Positions 49,464 through 58,015 are shown, counted from the stretch's first letter. The stretch is DNA of 64,000 bases from Microbispora hainanensis (GCF_036186745.1 NZ_CP108086.1:186001-250000); one strand, 5' to 3'. A program made the numbers and translations. The notes: generated from the sequence alone by a model not told the origin.

Positions 49464-50099
49464 ATGACGATCGTCGACGACACGGCGGCCGAACGACGGC
49501 GGCTGCGGTTCGAGCGGGACGCGCTGCCGTACATCGACCAGATCTACGCCGGCGCCCTACGGCTCGCGCGCAACCCCGCCGACGCCGAAGACCTGGTGCA
49601 GGACGTCTACATGCGGGCCTTCAGCAACTTCCATCAGTTCCGCGAGGGCACGAACCTGCGGGCCTGGCTCTACCGCATCCTGACCAACACCTACATCAAC
49701 ACCTACCGCAGGCAGCAGCGGCAGCCGCAGCGGTCCGCGGCCGAGGACATCGAGGACTGGCAGCTCGCCGAGGCGGCCTCGCACACCTCGTCGGGGCTCA
49801 AGTCCGCCGAGGTGGAGGCTCTGGAGGGGCTGCCCGACTCGCGGGTGAAGCGCGCGCTGCAGGAGCTGCCCGAGGACTTCCGGATGGCGGTCTACCTCGC
49901 CGACGTGGAGGGCTTCGCCTACAAGGAGATCGCGCAGATCACCGACGTCCCCATCGGCACGGTCATGTCACGGCTGCACCGGGGACGCCGGCAGCTGCGG
50001 ACCAAGCTGGAGGACTACGCCGCCGAGCTCGGTCTGCTCCGGTCGGCGAGCGCCGCCGCACCGGACGGCCAGAAAGCCCAGGACGCCGAAACGCCCTGA
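49464..50099 (+). CDS. ECF sigma factor, SigR/SigH-like
   Basis: This 211-residue sigma factor has region 2 ([40 protein letters not shown]) and region 4 ([40 protein letters not shown]), strongly like SigR of Streptomyces and SigH of mycobacteria, which direct thiol-oxidative stress responses. Canonical sigR genes are followed by a zinc anti-sigma gene (rsrA); here a convergent unrelated gene follows within 12 bp, so no rsrA is present at this place. GGGAGGTGGGG precedes ATG 49464. Confidence 0.9.
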   Translation: MTIVDDTAAERRRLRFERDALPYIDQIYAGALRLARNPADAEDLVQDVYMRAFSNFHQFREGTNLRAWLYRILTNTYINTYRRQQRQPQRSAAEDIEDWQLAEAASHTSSGLKSAEVEALEGLPDSRVKRALQELPEDFRMAVYLADVEGFAYKEIAQITDVPIGTVMSRLHRGRRQLRTKLEDYAAELGLLRSASAAAPDGQKAQDAETP

Positions 50100-50111
50100 A
50101 ACGAAAGGAGC

Positions 50112-50480
50112 TCAGGCGTCCGCGTGCTCGGGGCTCTCCAGCCGGAAGAAGTTGCTCGGGCTGCCGTCCTTGCGGTGCTCCTGGTAGATGAAGTTGAGGT
50201 CGCGCTCCTCGAACGTCCTGAACCACTCGTCCCAGGAGATCTCCTTCAGGTCTTCACCGCCGTATCCCGGAAAGTCGAACCGGAGGACGCCTGGGCGGCC
50301 CTCGTGCTCGCTGCCGGGAACGGTGGCGGGCTTGGCGCCCCGTTCCCCGGCCCACCGCCTGATGACCTCGTGGTCGGTCGTGATCAGGCTGCGTCCGGGG
50401 CGCTCCTCGTGCTCCTCGGCAGAGGAGATCTCCTGCTCGTACTTGTGCTCGCCGGTGACCGGGTGGTGCTGCTCGGACAT
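50112..50480 (-). CDS. Conserved actinobacterial protein of unknown function
   Basis: This 122-residue hydrophilic protein has a variable N-terminus and a conserved-looking core, RSLITTDHEVIRRWAGERGA then LRFDFPGYGGEDLKEISWDE and NFIYQEHRKDGSPSNFFRLE. I recognise the core as a widespread actinobacterial family without an assigned function, sometimes misnamed as a glucan branching protein. It lies just downstream of the LigD-like phosphoesterase gene on the same strand with a 24-bp gap, so the two are probably co-transcribed. That suggests, but does not show, a role with DNA repair. Confidence 0.7.
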   Translation of the reverse strand: MSEQHHPVTGEHKYEQEISSAEEHEERPGRSLITTDHEVIRRWAGERGAKPATVPGSEHEGRPGVLRFDFPGYGGEDLKEISWDEWFRTFEERDLNFIYQEHRKDGSPSNFFRLESPEHADA

Positions 50481-50504
50481 CTCGCCACCTCCCCTTTGGT
50501 CGCC

Positions 50505-51521
50505 CTACCCCGCGCCACCGGCCCTACCCGGGGCCTTCCCCGGCAGCCGCACCCACGCGGGGGACTCCTCCCCCGGCGCGTACGCGGAGTCGAGGCGCTT
50601 GCCCACGACGCCGGGCAGGCCCTGCTCGGCCGCCGCCCGCCGCACCGCGCCCGCCTCCCCCGGCCAGGACGGCGCCGTCTGCCAGCGCGGCCCGCCGACC
50701 GCGAGGCCCTCCAGGCTCGCACGGCGGCGCTCGAACGGCTCGCCGAGCAACGACCGGCCGTCGTCGTAGAGCAGGTCGTAGGCGACGTAGACGGGGGTGC
50801 CGGCGATCGTGACGACCTCGCCGTCCAGCACGACGGCCCTGCTGCCCAACGACTCGGCGAGCGGGCGCAGCCAGCGGTGCTCCCCGGTGACGTCCGCGCC
50901 GCCCGCGTCGCGCAGCGTGAGCCTGCCGCCCTCCACGTACGCCGGCGCCCGCGTGCCGCCCCACCAGAACTCCCAGGCGTACGCCTCGGGGTCGCGGGGC
51001 ACCCGGGCGCGGGTCACGGGCGTCATCGGCGCGAGCGAGGCAGGCGGGGGCTCCCACTGCCCGTCGGGCGGGTCCATCCGGTGGATCATCCAGTTGCGTC
51101 CCCGGGTCCGGAACAGCACGTAGCGGCCCGTGACCCGGGAGCCGCTCAGCACGATCTTGACCTCGCGGTCGCTCCACTTCTCGGTCGCGTAATGGCCGCG
51201 GTCCCAGATCGTCATCGTGCCGCCGCCGTACTCGCCCTGGGGGATCTCGCCCTCGAACCGGGCATATTCCATCGGGTGGTCCTCGGTGTGGACGGCGAGG
51301 TGGTTGGTCGCGGGGTCGGGCGGCAGGCCCTTGGGGATGGCCCAGGAGACCAGCACCCCGCCCCGCTCCAGGCGCAGGTCCCAGTGGAGGGAGCGGGCGT
51401 GGTGCTCCTGGATGACGAACGTGTCGTCCTCGCCCCGCGGCAGCGGCCCTTCGGCGGGGATCGGCTCGCGGGTGCGCGTCGCGTCGCGTTTGGCCCGGTA
51501 GGTCTCGAGTTTGTCCGCCAT
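50505..51521 (-). CDS. LigD-like 3'-phosphoesterase with degenerate ATP-ligase domain
   Basis: This 338-residue protein begins with a LigD phosphoesterase domain (about 25-165: DTFVIQEHHARSLHWDLRLE, then GEIPQGEYGGGTM and NWMIHRMD), which trims 3' ends during end joining. The second half looks like the nucleotidyltransferase domain of an ATP-dependent DNA ligase, but the adenylation motif KxDG is replaced: WEFWWGGTRA has Trp where Lys should be. Later motifs (VVLDGEVV, YDLLY, GVVGKRLDS) remain. It therefore cannot self-adenylate in the usual way. ATG 51521 is chosen because the domain starts soon after; the frame is open further upstream without a ribosome site. The polymerase-domain counterpart is at 1345. 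Confidence 0.85.
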   Translation of the reverse strand: MADKLETYRAKRDATRTREPIPAEGPLPRGEDDTFVIQEHHARSLHWDLRLERGGVLVSWAIPKGLPPDPATNHLAVHTEDHPMEYARFEGEIPQGEYGGGTMTIWDRGHYATEKWSDREVKIVLSGSRVTGRYVLFRTRGRNWMIHRMDPPDGQWEPPPASLAPMTPVTRARVPRDPEAYAWEFWWGGTRAPAYVEGGRLTLRDAGGADVTGEHRWLRPLAESLGSRAVVLDGEVVTIAGTPVYVAYDLLYDDGRSLLGEPFERRRASLEGLAVGGPRWQTAPSWPGEAGAVRRAAAEQGLPGVVGKRLDSAYAPGEESPAWVRLPGKAPGRAGGAG

Positions 51522-51555
51522 CTCCGTGGTCCTACCCACGGCATGACCCACTGTG

Positions 51556-51573
51556 GGTGACAAGCGTGTCACC
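51556..51573. promoter_or_regulatory. Perfect 7-4-7 palindrome between divergent genes
   Basis: GGTGACA-AGCG-TGTCACC lies 35 bp upstream of the LigD-like gene and 70 bp upstream of the nucleotidase gene. A two-sided operator is likely from its position; the regulator is unknown. Confidence 0.45.
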
Positions 51574-51642
51574 TTGTAGCGACATGTCCGGTTAAGGACT
51601 TCGTGACCACTTGGTGATTGGGGGTGGCTATCGTCGCCCAGC

Positions 51643-53412
51643 ATGAGTTCAGCGATCAGGTTGACCGCCGGCGCCACGATCGTGGCCCTCGGTCTCCTCC
51701 TGCCCGGCACCCCCGCCACAGCGGCCCCGAGCCACACGGTCAAGATCACCGTCATGGCCAGCTCCGACATCCACGGAAACGCGCTCAACTGGGACTACTA
51801 CAAGAACGCGGAGTACGACGACAGCGCGCACAACGACGTCGGCCTCGCGAAGATCTCGACGATGGTGTCGAAGATCAGGGCCGACCGCGGCGCCGACCAC
51901 ACCCTGCTGTTCGACTCCGGCGACATCCTCCAGGGCACGCCGCTGGACTACTACTACGCGAAGGTCGAGCCGATCACCTCGACCCACGCGACCCACCCCA
52001 TGGCCAAGGCCATGAACGCCATCGGGTACGACGCCGTGACCCTGGGCAACCACGAGTTCAACTACGGCCTGCCGCTGCTCGGCGCCTGGGTCGAGCAGAT
52101 GAAGGCGCCCGTCCTCGGCGCGAACGCCGTCTCGGCCACGACCGGCCAGCCGGCCTACGAGCCGTACATCATCAAGACCATGAAGGTGAAGGGCGAAAAG
52201 CCGATCAAGGTGGGCGTGCTCGGCCTCACCAACCCCGGCGTCGCGATCTGGGACAAGGCGAACGTCGACGGCAAGCTGAAGTTCCTCGACCTCGTCGCGA
52301 CCGCCAAGAAGTGGGTGCCCGTCATCCGCGACCACGGCGCCGACGTCGTGCTGGTCACCGCCCACTCGGGCGACGACGGCATGTCTTCCTACGGCTCGGA
52401 GCTGCCCGTCGAGAACGCCGCCGCCCTGGTCGCCGAGCAGGTGCCGGGCATCGACGCCGTCCTGTTCGGCCACGCGCACAACGAGGTGCCCCAGCGCTTC
52501 GTCACCAACAAGGTCACCGGGCAGCAGGTGCTGCTGACCGAACCCAGCAAGTGGGGCCAGCGCCTCAGCGTCGTCGACTTCACGCTCGACAAGCAGCGCG
52601 GGAAGTGGACGGTGACCGGCAAGTCGTCCACCACGCTCAACACCAACACCGTGGCCGAGGACCCGAAGATCGTCGCCCTCATGAAGGAGGCGCACGACAA
52701 GACCGTCGGCTACGTCAACAAGGTCATCGCCCAGTCGTCCCAGGAGCTGTCGGCCGCCGAGTCGCCGTACAAGGACACGCCGATCCTCGACTACATCCAG
52801 AAGGTCCAGACCGACCTCGTCAGCAAGGCCATCGCCGGCACCGCCGACGCCTCGCTGCCCGTGCTGTCGATCGCCGCGCCGTTCAGCCGCACCGCCGTGT
52901 TCCCGGCCGGGCCGGTCAGCGTCCGCGACATGGCCGGGCTGTACGTCTACGACAACACGCTGCTCGGCATCAAGCTGACCGGTGCCCAGATCAAGGACTT
53001 CCTGGAGTATTCGGCGAAGTACTTCGCCCAGGTCGCCCCGGGCGCGCCGATCGACCTCGGCACGCTCACCAACGCCGGCGGCACGCCCGACTACAACTAC
53101 GACCAGCTCTCCGGCGTGACGTACGACATCGACATCTCCAAGCCGGTCGGCCAGCGCATCGTCAACCTGGCGTACCAGGGCCAGCCCGTCACCGCCGACC
53201 AGCAGTTCGTGGTGGCCATCAACAACTACCGCCAGTCGGGCGGCGGCGGCTTCCCGCACGTCTCGACCGCCCCGGTGGTCTACAACGCCCAGGTGGAGAT
53301 CCGCCAGGCGCTGATCGAGTACGCCGCCGCGACCGGCACCATCGACCCGGCCTCGTTCGCCGAGCCGAACTGGAAGCTCGTCCGCGACGGGGTTCCCGTC
53401 TTCTCCGAGTGA
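51643..53412 (+). CDS. Secreted 5'-nucleotidase / 2',3'-cyclic phosphodiesterase
   Basis: This 589-residue protein has a signal peptide (1-27), a metallophosphatase domain with SSDIHGN, DSGDILQGTPLD, LGNHEFNYG, AHSGDD and GHAHNE, and a C-terminal 5'-nucleotidase domain with DNTLLGIKLTG and INNYRQSGGGGF (nucleoside stacking region). It removes phosphate from extracellular nucleotides for scavenging. The DIHGN motif with Ile in place of the usual Thr is seen in the 2',3'-cyclic phosphodiesterase branch. No PHO box can be assigned with confidence. A terminator follows. Confidence 0.93.
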   Translation: MSSAIRLTAGATIVALGLLLPGTPATAAPSHTVKITVMASSDIHGNALNWDYYKNAEYDDSAHNDVGLAKISTMVSKIRADRGADHTLLFDSGDILQGTPLDYYYAKVEPITSTHATHPMAKAMNAIGYDAVTLGNHEFNYGLPLLGAWVEQMKAPVLGANAVSATTGQPAYEPYIIKTMKVKGEKPIKVGVLGLTNPGVAIWDKANVDGKLKFLDLVATAKKWVPVIRDHGADVVLVTAHSGDDGMSSYGSELPVENAAALVAEQVPGIDAVLFGHAHNEVPQRFVTNKVTGQQVLLTEPSKWGQRLSVVDFTLDKQRGKWTVTGKSSTTLNTNTVAEDPKIVALMKEAHDKTVGYVNKVIAQSSQELSAAESPYKDTPILDYIQKVQTDLVSKAIAGTADASLPVLSIAAPFSRTAVFPAGPVSVRDMAGLYVYDNTLLGIKLTGAQIKDFLEYSAKYFAQVAPGAPIDLGTLTNAGGTPDYNYDQLSGVTYDIDISKPVGQRIVNLAYQGQPVTADQQFVVAINNYRQSGGGGFPHVSTAPVVYNAQVEIRQALIEYAAATGTIDPASFAEPNWKLVRDGVPVFSE

Positions 53413-53431
53413 CCTTCACGGAGTGACATTC

Positions 53432-53462
53432 GGGGGTGGCCCATCCCGGGCCGCCCCCTTCT
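53432..53462 (+). terminator. Terminator after the nucleotidase gene
   Basis: GGGGGTGGCCC and GGGCCGCCCCC form an 11-bp stem (one G-U pair) around ATCCC, followed by TTCTTC. It lies 20 bp after the stop. Sequence 53463-53699 beyond it shows no gene that I can support. Confidence 0.75.
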
Positions 53463-53699
53463 TCGTTGAGCGGTCGTGCTCGGAGGGCGTTTTCACTCCC
53501 CATAGGTGATCGTGGAACGCGCGCATCGACGGTTCGTCGAGCCCGCCTGCGGAAAGTCTCCGCAACATCGCTTCGCTGCCGCGGCGCCTCACCTGCGGAT
53601 TCAGGGCGCCGCAGCGCTCGGGATCAGTGTTGCGGGCCCGGCGAGCCCTCGTGACCGGGGCCTCCGTCCGCCTCGGCGAAGCCACCAGCTCGCGAGTCT

Positions 53700-54305
53700 T
53701 CACCCGGATGCGCTCTGGTCTCTTGCTTCCTGGTAGCGCGCCCAGCCTTCATCGAGAAGCCGGAACCCCGCGTCGATGGTCGATTCCGGATTCGCCTCGT
53801 GGGTGGCGCTGAGCTGGATCTGCAGAGCGAAACGGACGTAGAAGCGGATCTCGTCGGTCGGCTCCGTGTACCCGAACTCCTTGGTGATCGCGGCGACGAG
53901 GGCGTCCTCATGGCGGAACCACATCTTCTCCGCGTAATCGATCAGGGCCGGCGTCTCTTCCATGAGGGTGAGGATCTGGCGTTGGGGCCCGGACCTCATC
54001 GCGGCGATCTCGGAGAGGTAGTGCGCCTTCAGCGCGTCGGAGATCGTCGTCCCCGGCGCCCGGCCACTGACCGCGGCCACGAGGCGCTCATGCCGTTCGT
54101 CCTCGTCGCCGAAGACAAGCGCCTCCTTCTGCGGGAAATGCGTGAAGACCGTCTTGGGTGAGACGTCCGCCTTGTCGGCGATCTCGCGAACGCTGACCCC
54201 GTCGAAGCCGCGCTCGAGAAAGAGTGCCATCGCCGCGTCCAAGATCGCCGCCCGCGTTGCCGCCTTCTTGCGTTCCCGCCGTCCCACGGCCGTTCCGTCA
54301 ACCAT
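53700..54305 (-). CDS. TetR-family regulator
   Basis: This 201-residue protein has a TetR helix-turn-helix (about 15-60: VSVREIADKADVSPKTVFTH then FPQKEAL) and a C-terminal TetR_C-like region. The ATG at 54305 lies 169 bp from the divergent DUF998 gene. The dyad at 54334-54356 overlaps the promoter of that gene, so repression of both is likely. Confidence 0.9.
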   Translation of the reverse strand: MVDGTAVGRRERKKAATRAAILDAAMALFLERGFDGVSVREIADKADVSPKTVFTHFPQKEALVFGDEDERHERLVAAVSGRAPGTTISDALKAHYLSEIAAMRSGPQRQILTLMEETPALIDYAEKMWFRHEDALVAAITKEFGYTEPTDEIRFYVRFALQIQLSATHEANPESTIDAGFRLLDEGWARYQEARDQSASG

Positions 54306-54333
54306 GACCAGATCCTACTAGTCCCGAGCTACA

Positions 54334-54367
54334 ACTACATTGACGGTAAAAGTAGTCTCGATATAGT
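54334..54367 (+). promoter_or_regulatory. Promoter and overlapping TetR operator for the DUF998 gene
   Basis: TTGACG at 54340-54345, 16 bp spacer and TATAGT at 54362-54367 make a strong promoter. ACTAC at 54334-54338 and GTAGT at 54352-54356 are the arms of a 23-bp dyad across the -35 region. CTACTAG at about 54316-54322 is a further palindromic word closer to the TetR start. Confidence 0.6.
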
Positions 54368-54473
54368 AAGTGTGCGAGTGAAGTTATCGGGTGGCTGCGA
54401 TCCCCATGCTGCGCCGCCTCGGCACGACCCCCTGCACCGACCCCGGCGCCCAGCGCCGACACCGGAAAGGACC

Positions 54474-55235
54474 ATGACCATGGGCGGCAACATCGACTCG
54501 TTCTCGAGCCTGGAACGAAACGAACCCGCGAACGACGCGAAGCCCGAAGCGCTCGTCTCCGACGCATGGCGGCCTTGGCAGCACCGAACCGCGGGAGCCT
54601 TGCTCATCGCGGGGCCGATGATCTTCTTACTCGCCGAGTTCATCGCCGCCGCGGCATGGACGGATCCGCCCTACAGCTACACGTACCACTTCATCAGCAA
54701 TCTCGGAGTCCATGGGCCCTCGACGCTGTTCGGGCAGTACATGTACTCACCACTGGCATGGGTGATGAACACCGGCTTCTTCCTGTTCGGGATCCCGATT
54801 CCGGCCGGTGTGGCCGTGCTGCGCGGTCTACACGGCCGGTACCGCTGGGCAGCGCTCGCGCCCGCGACGCTGCTGGCCGCCGGCGGCGTCCTGCTGGGAC
54901 TGTTTCCCGGATCCGGCGAGGCGATGAACGACGGCACCGGCGACTTCCACGCCTTGGGCGCCCTGGCAGGCTTCGTCGGCGGAAACGTCCTGGCCATCGC
55001 GCTCGGGAGCATGCACCGACGCGTCGGGCTCTCCCTGAAACTCGGGCGGACGCTGGTCACGGTCGGCGCGATCGGCCTGGTCTCGATGGTGGCCTACTTC
55101 GCCGACCTCATCTCCGGGGCCAACGTCCTCGTCGGCCTCATCGAACGCGGCGCCGTCCATCCGTTCCTGCTCGGCCTCATCTGCGCGGGGGTCGCCCTCT
55201 GGCGTGGGTACAGCCGCCCCTCGGCGACCGGCTGA
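54474..55235 (+). CDS. DUF998 integral membrane protein
   Basis: This 253-residue protein has an N-terminal polar segment of about 40 residues and six predicted helices, with DPPYSYTYHFISNLG after the first helix and LFPGSGEAMND with a HALGALAGFVGGN helix, features of DUF998 family proteins. The function is unknown; some members accompany TetR regulators, as here. ATG 54474 follows GGAAAGG. Confidence 0.87.
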   Translation: MTMGGNIDSFSSLERNEPANDAKPEALVSDAWRPWQHRTAGALLIAGPMIFLLAEFIAAAAWTDPPYSYTYHFISNLGVHGPSTLFGQYMYSPLAWVMNTGFFLFGIPIPAGVAVLRGLHGRYRWAALAPATLLAAGGVLLGLFPGSGEAMNDGTGDFHALGALAGFVGGNVLAIALGSMHRRVGLSLKLGRTLVTVGAIGLVSMVAYFADLISGANVLVGLIERGAVHPFLLGLICAGVALWRGYSRPSATG

Positions 55236-55719
55236 GCCGGGTTGTTCACTGCCCGCGACCCAGCACGATTACGCCCTCATCTCCCGATACAAGATCACAT
55301 TCGGGATCCGAGGCACCCTCTTCCAGCCCCACCCTTATCCACGAGAACAGGTGAGCCGCGAGCGTGGGGTGGAGGTCTCGCCAGCGAGGCGGAGGCCCAC
55401 CGCATCGCGGTGCGCATGCGCCGGGCGGCCATCGCCTCCCACCTGCTGTCGGCCGTCCTGCTCGCGGCCGTCACCTGCTTCTCCGGCGAGACCGTCGGCG
55501 GCTCGACGCGACGGGCGGGACGTTCGAGGACTCCCTCAGCCGTCTGACCCGACAACCAGGAGGTCCTGGCCGGCATCAAGGCGTTCCTCCGCCTGGTCAG
55601 AGCCGAGACGGCGTAGCGCAAAACCGGAAATTCCCGATTGTGTGGACGGTCCTGTCACTGCCCGATAACCTCTGCCGGGTCAAGATTGTCGGATCTTCAA
55701 CAACAGGGGCGGGGACGGC
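55236..55719. other. Gap with possible gene debris
   Basis: No intact gene is visible in this 484-bp stretch. On the plus strand, one frame at about 55380-55545 encodes MRRAAIASHLLSAVLLAAVT, which looks like a membrane segment. A different frame ends DNQEVLAGIKAFLRLVRAET before a TAG at about 55615-55617. Both look like fragments of decayed coding sequence, separated by frameshifts. The nuclease operon promoter presumably lies in the AT-richer part at about 55620-55700. Confidence 0.35.
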
Positions 55720-57057
55720 GTGACGCGCTCGTGGAGGGAGCTACCCACGGGCCGTGTCGTGCATCTGCACGCGGGGCGAGACGTGCATGCGCCCGCGAGA
55801 TCGGACGAGCAAGCGCGCGCAGGACAAGACGTGCACCCGCACGCCGGCCAGGACGCGTACCCGCAGGCACGATCGGACGTGCATCTGCGTGCGGGACAGA
55901 ACCCGCCTCTGCACGGCGACTCGGACGTCGTCGCGCTGGCGCTCGACCCCCTGCCCGACGACGCGCCCGCGCTGGTCACCTACGTCCCCCACCCGGCTTT
56001 GATCCCCACGTCCCTGACCCCTGCGTCCCTCGCCTCCGCGCCCCTGACCCCCGCGGACCTGGTCGCCGACGTGCTGCGGGAGCTGGAGCACGCCGCGCTG
56101 GCGATGTTCCCCGCCTGGCTGCAAGAGGCCGCCGGCATCACCGGGTCCGGCGGCGCGGCCGTGCCCGCCGTCCGCGCCCTCGCGCTGCGTACGGGCTCGG
56201 CCAGCAGGCACTTCGCGCCCTTCCTCGCCGACCTGGCCGAACGCGCCCTGCGCGAGCGGGCCGCCTCGGACAGGTTCACAGCCGGGGGCACGGGCCGGGT
56301 CACGGTCGGAGTCACGGACAGGTTCACGGGCGGCGTGACGTCCGGAGGCCGTACGGCCGGCCGGGCCCGCACGTTCCCGCCCGAGATCCGTGCCGCCGGG
56401 CTGGCCCGGGTGCTCCGCGCGGGCTACCGGCGGCCGGAGGCCGCGATCCTCGTGCGGGTTCCCTCCGGTCTCCCGCCCGCCGCCGAGGAGGTGCTGGTCA
56501 CAGCCTGCGAATGGCTCGCCCAGCACGGCGGGTTCGGCGTCTGGCTCACCGGACCACCCCCGCGCGCCGTCGACCGCATCGAGTCCGTGGCCGCCCCGAT
56601 CCCCGACGATGTGGCGGCGCTCATCCACGGGATCGAGCCGGGCGACGCCGAGGAGTCCGACCTGCCGGCGCTCACCTATCCGCCTCTCGCCGGGCTGCCG
56701 CACCCGGGCAGTGCCGCCGAACGACGGTTGGAGGCGGCGCTGTCGCCGTGCGACTGGGCGGCGGGCCGCGAGTGGAACCAGCTCCACGCCTCCGGACCGC
56801 TCAACAACCCGATCCGCGTCGACCTGCTCTGGCGTGCCGAACGATGCGTGGTCGAAATCGACGGTCCCGAGCACCTCGGCCCGCTCCGCCGCGCCGCCGA
56901 CATACAGCGCGACGAGCGCCTGCGCCGGGACGGCTACGCCGTCCGCCGATTCACCAACGAGCAGGTGCTGAAACGTCTCAGCACCGTGCTCGCCGAGTTG
57001 GAACGCTTCCTCCACCAGTGCCGCAATGGAACGTTCGAAGGGTCACCCCATGCCTGA
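55720..57057 (+). CDS. DUF559-like PD-(D/E)XK nuclease protein, first gene of a three-gene operon
   Basis: This 445-residue protein has a low-complexity N-terminus with repeated HLHAGRDVHAPA / ARSDVHLRAGQ-like units (12-70), a helical middle part, and a C-terminal Vsr/DUF559-like nuclease fold (about 345-440). The nuclease segment is NNPIRVDLLWRAERCVVEID with Asp368, Glu379 and Asp381, then GPEHLGPLR and RDERLRRDGYAVRRFTNEQV. These are the expected positions of a PD-(D/E)XK active site. The start is GTG 55720, after GGGGCGGGGA. The 3' end overlaps the next gene by 8 bp. It is probably the DNA-cutting effector of the operon. The middle domain is not recognised. Confidence 0.78.
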   Translation: MTRSWRELPTGRVVHLHAGRDVHAPARSDEQARAGQDVHPHAGQDAYPQARSDVHLRAGQNPPLHGDSDVVALALDPLPDDAPALVTYVPHPALIPTSLTPASLASAPLTPADLVADVLRELEHAALAMFPAWLQEAAGITGSGGAAVPAVRALALRTGSASRHFAPFLADLAERALRERAASDRFTAGGTGRVTVGVTDRFTGGVTSGGRTAGRARTFPPEIRAAGLARVLRAGYRRPEAAILVRVPSGLPPAAEEVLVTACEWLAQHGGFGVWLTGPPPRAVDRIESVAAPIPDDVAALIHGIEPGDAEESDLPALTYPPLAGLPHPGSAAERRLEAALSPCDWAAGREWNQLHASGPLNNPIRVDLLWRAERCVVEIDGPEHLGPLRRAADIQRDERLRRDGYAVRRFTNEQVLKRLSTVLAELERFLHQCRNGTFEGSPHA

Positions 57058-58015
57058 CAAACCCCTGTCCTTCTCCGCGACCTGCGCCCTGCTGATCCTG
57101 ATGGCGGAAGACCGGGAGATGCCCAATCCCGAGCTCAAGGAGAAGTACGGCGTCACCATCACGGGCAAGGAGCGGACAACCCTCAACGAGGGCGGATTCG
57201 TCACCAGCCGGAAGACGGGGCGCTCCTTCAGCCACGTGCTTACCGACAAGGGCTGGCACCACGCGTCCGAACTCGCCCGGGACGGCATCAGCGCGCCGGG
57301 CACCGGTTTCGCGGCGGCGGCGGTCAAGGCCCTCGTCGGCAACCTCCAGCGGCACATCGTCCGGAGCGAGCACAGCCTCGCCGAGATCTACAGCCGTCAG
57401 GAGGACCTCCTCACTGAGGTGAACGAGGCGCCGAAGGCAGAGACGACGCCAGAACCGATCGCACAGCCCCCGATCGCCCAGCCCCCGATCGCACAGTCAC
57501 CGATTCCGCAGCCGCCGGTCGCACAGACGCCGGTCGCACAGACGCCGGCCGCCCAGCCCTCAGTCGCTGAGACGCCGACCACGGAGACGTCGATCTCCGG
57601 GACGCCGACCGCGCAACCGCCGGTTCCGCAGCCGCCGGTCGCACAGCCCTCGGTCGCTGAGACGCCGACCACGGAGACGTCGATCTCGGAGACGCCCACC
57701 GCGCAACCGCCGATCGTGGAGACCCCGCCCGCGAGCGTGCCCGCACTCTCGTCCGAGGACATCGAGACTCTGATCCGCAAGGCGTACGCGCAGCTCGCTG
57801 ACAAGCCGAACACCTGGGTGAGCCTGACCCAGTTGCGTCCGCTGCTGGGCGACGCCCCCAGGGACCAGGTCGACACCGCCCTCCGTCGCATGATCGCCCT
57901 GCCCGACGTGCGTCTCGTGCCCTGGGAGAGCCAGAAGAGCCTGTCTCAGGCTGATCGGGACGCCGCCGTCGTCATCGGTGACCAGCCCAAGCACCGCATT
58001 CTGATCGGAGCATGA
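57050..58015 (+). CDS. Two winged-helix-like domains joined by a Pro/Gln/Thr repeat linker, second gene of the operon
   Basis: This 321-residue protein has an N-terminal winged-helix-like domain (about 5-80: SFSATCALLILMAEDREMPN, EKYGVTITGKERTTL, LTDKGWHHA), a short helical segment, and a linker (about 128-236) of PIAQPP, PVAQTP and SVAETPTTETSIS repeats. A second small domain (about 240-321: IETLIRKAYAQLADKP, TWVSLTQLRPLLGD) is also winged-helix-like. It is likely a DNA-binding or bridging adaptor between the nuclease and the ATPase. ATG 57050 follows GAAGGG and lies inside the nuclease gene. Its stop overlaps the ATPase start (ATGA). No homologous named family is recognised. Confidence 0.7.
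   Translation: MPDKPLSFSATCALLILMAEDREMPNPELKEKYGVTITGKERTTLNEGGFVTSRKTGRSFSHVLTDKGWHHASELARDGISAPGTGFAAAAVKALVGNLQRHIVRSEHSLAEIYSRQEDLLTEVNEAPKAETTPEPIAQPPIAQPPIAQSPIPQPPVAQTPVAQTPAAQPSVAETPTTETSISGTPTAQPPVPQPPVAQPSVAETPTTETSISETPTAQPPIVETPPASVPALSSEDIETLIRKAYAQLADKPNTWVSLTQLRPLLGDAPRDQVDTALRRMIALPDVRLVPWESQKSLSQADRDAAVVIGDQPKHRILIGA

Noticed and set aside
53413-53703. Minus-strand frame containing a stretch like SMRAFHDHLWG
   Set aside because: It overlaps the nucleotidase terminator, lacks a clear ribosome site and shows no recognisable domain beyond a short stretch.
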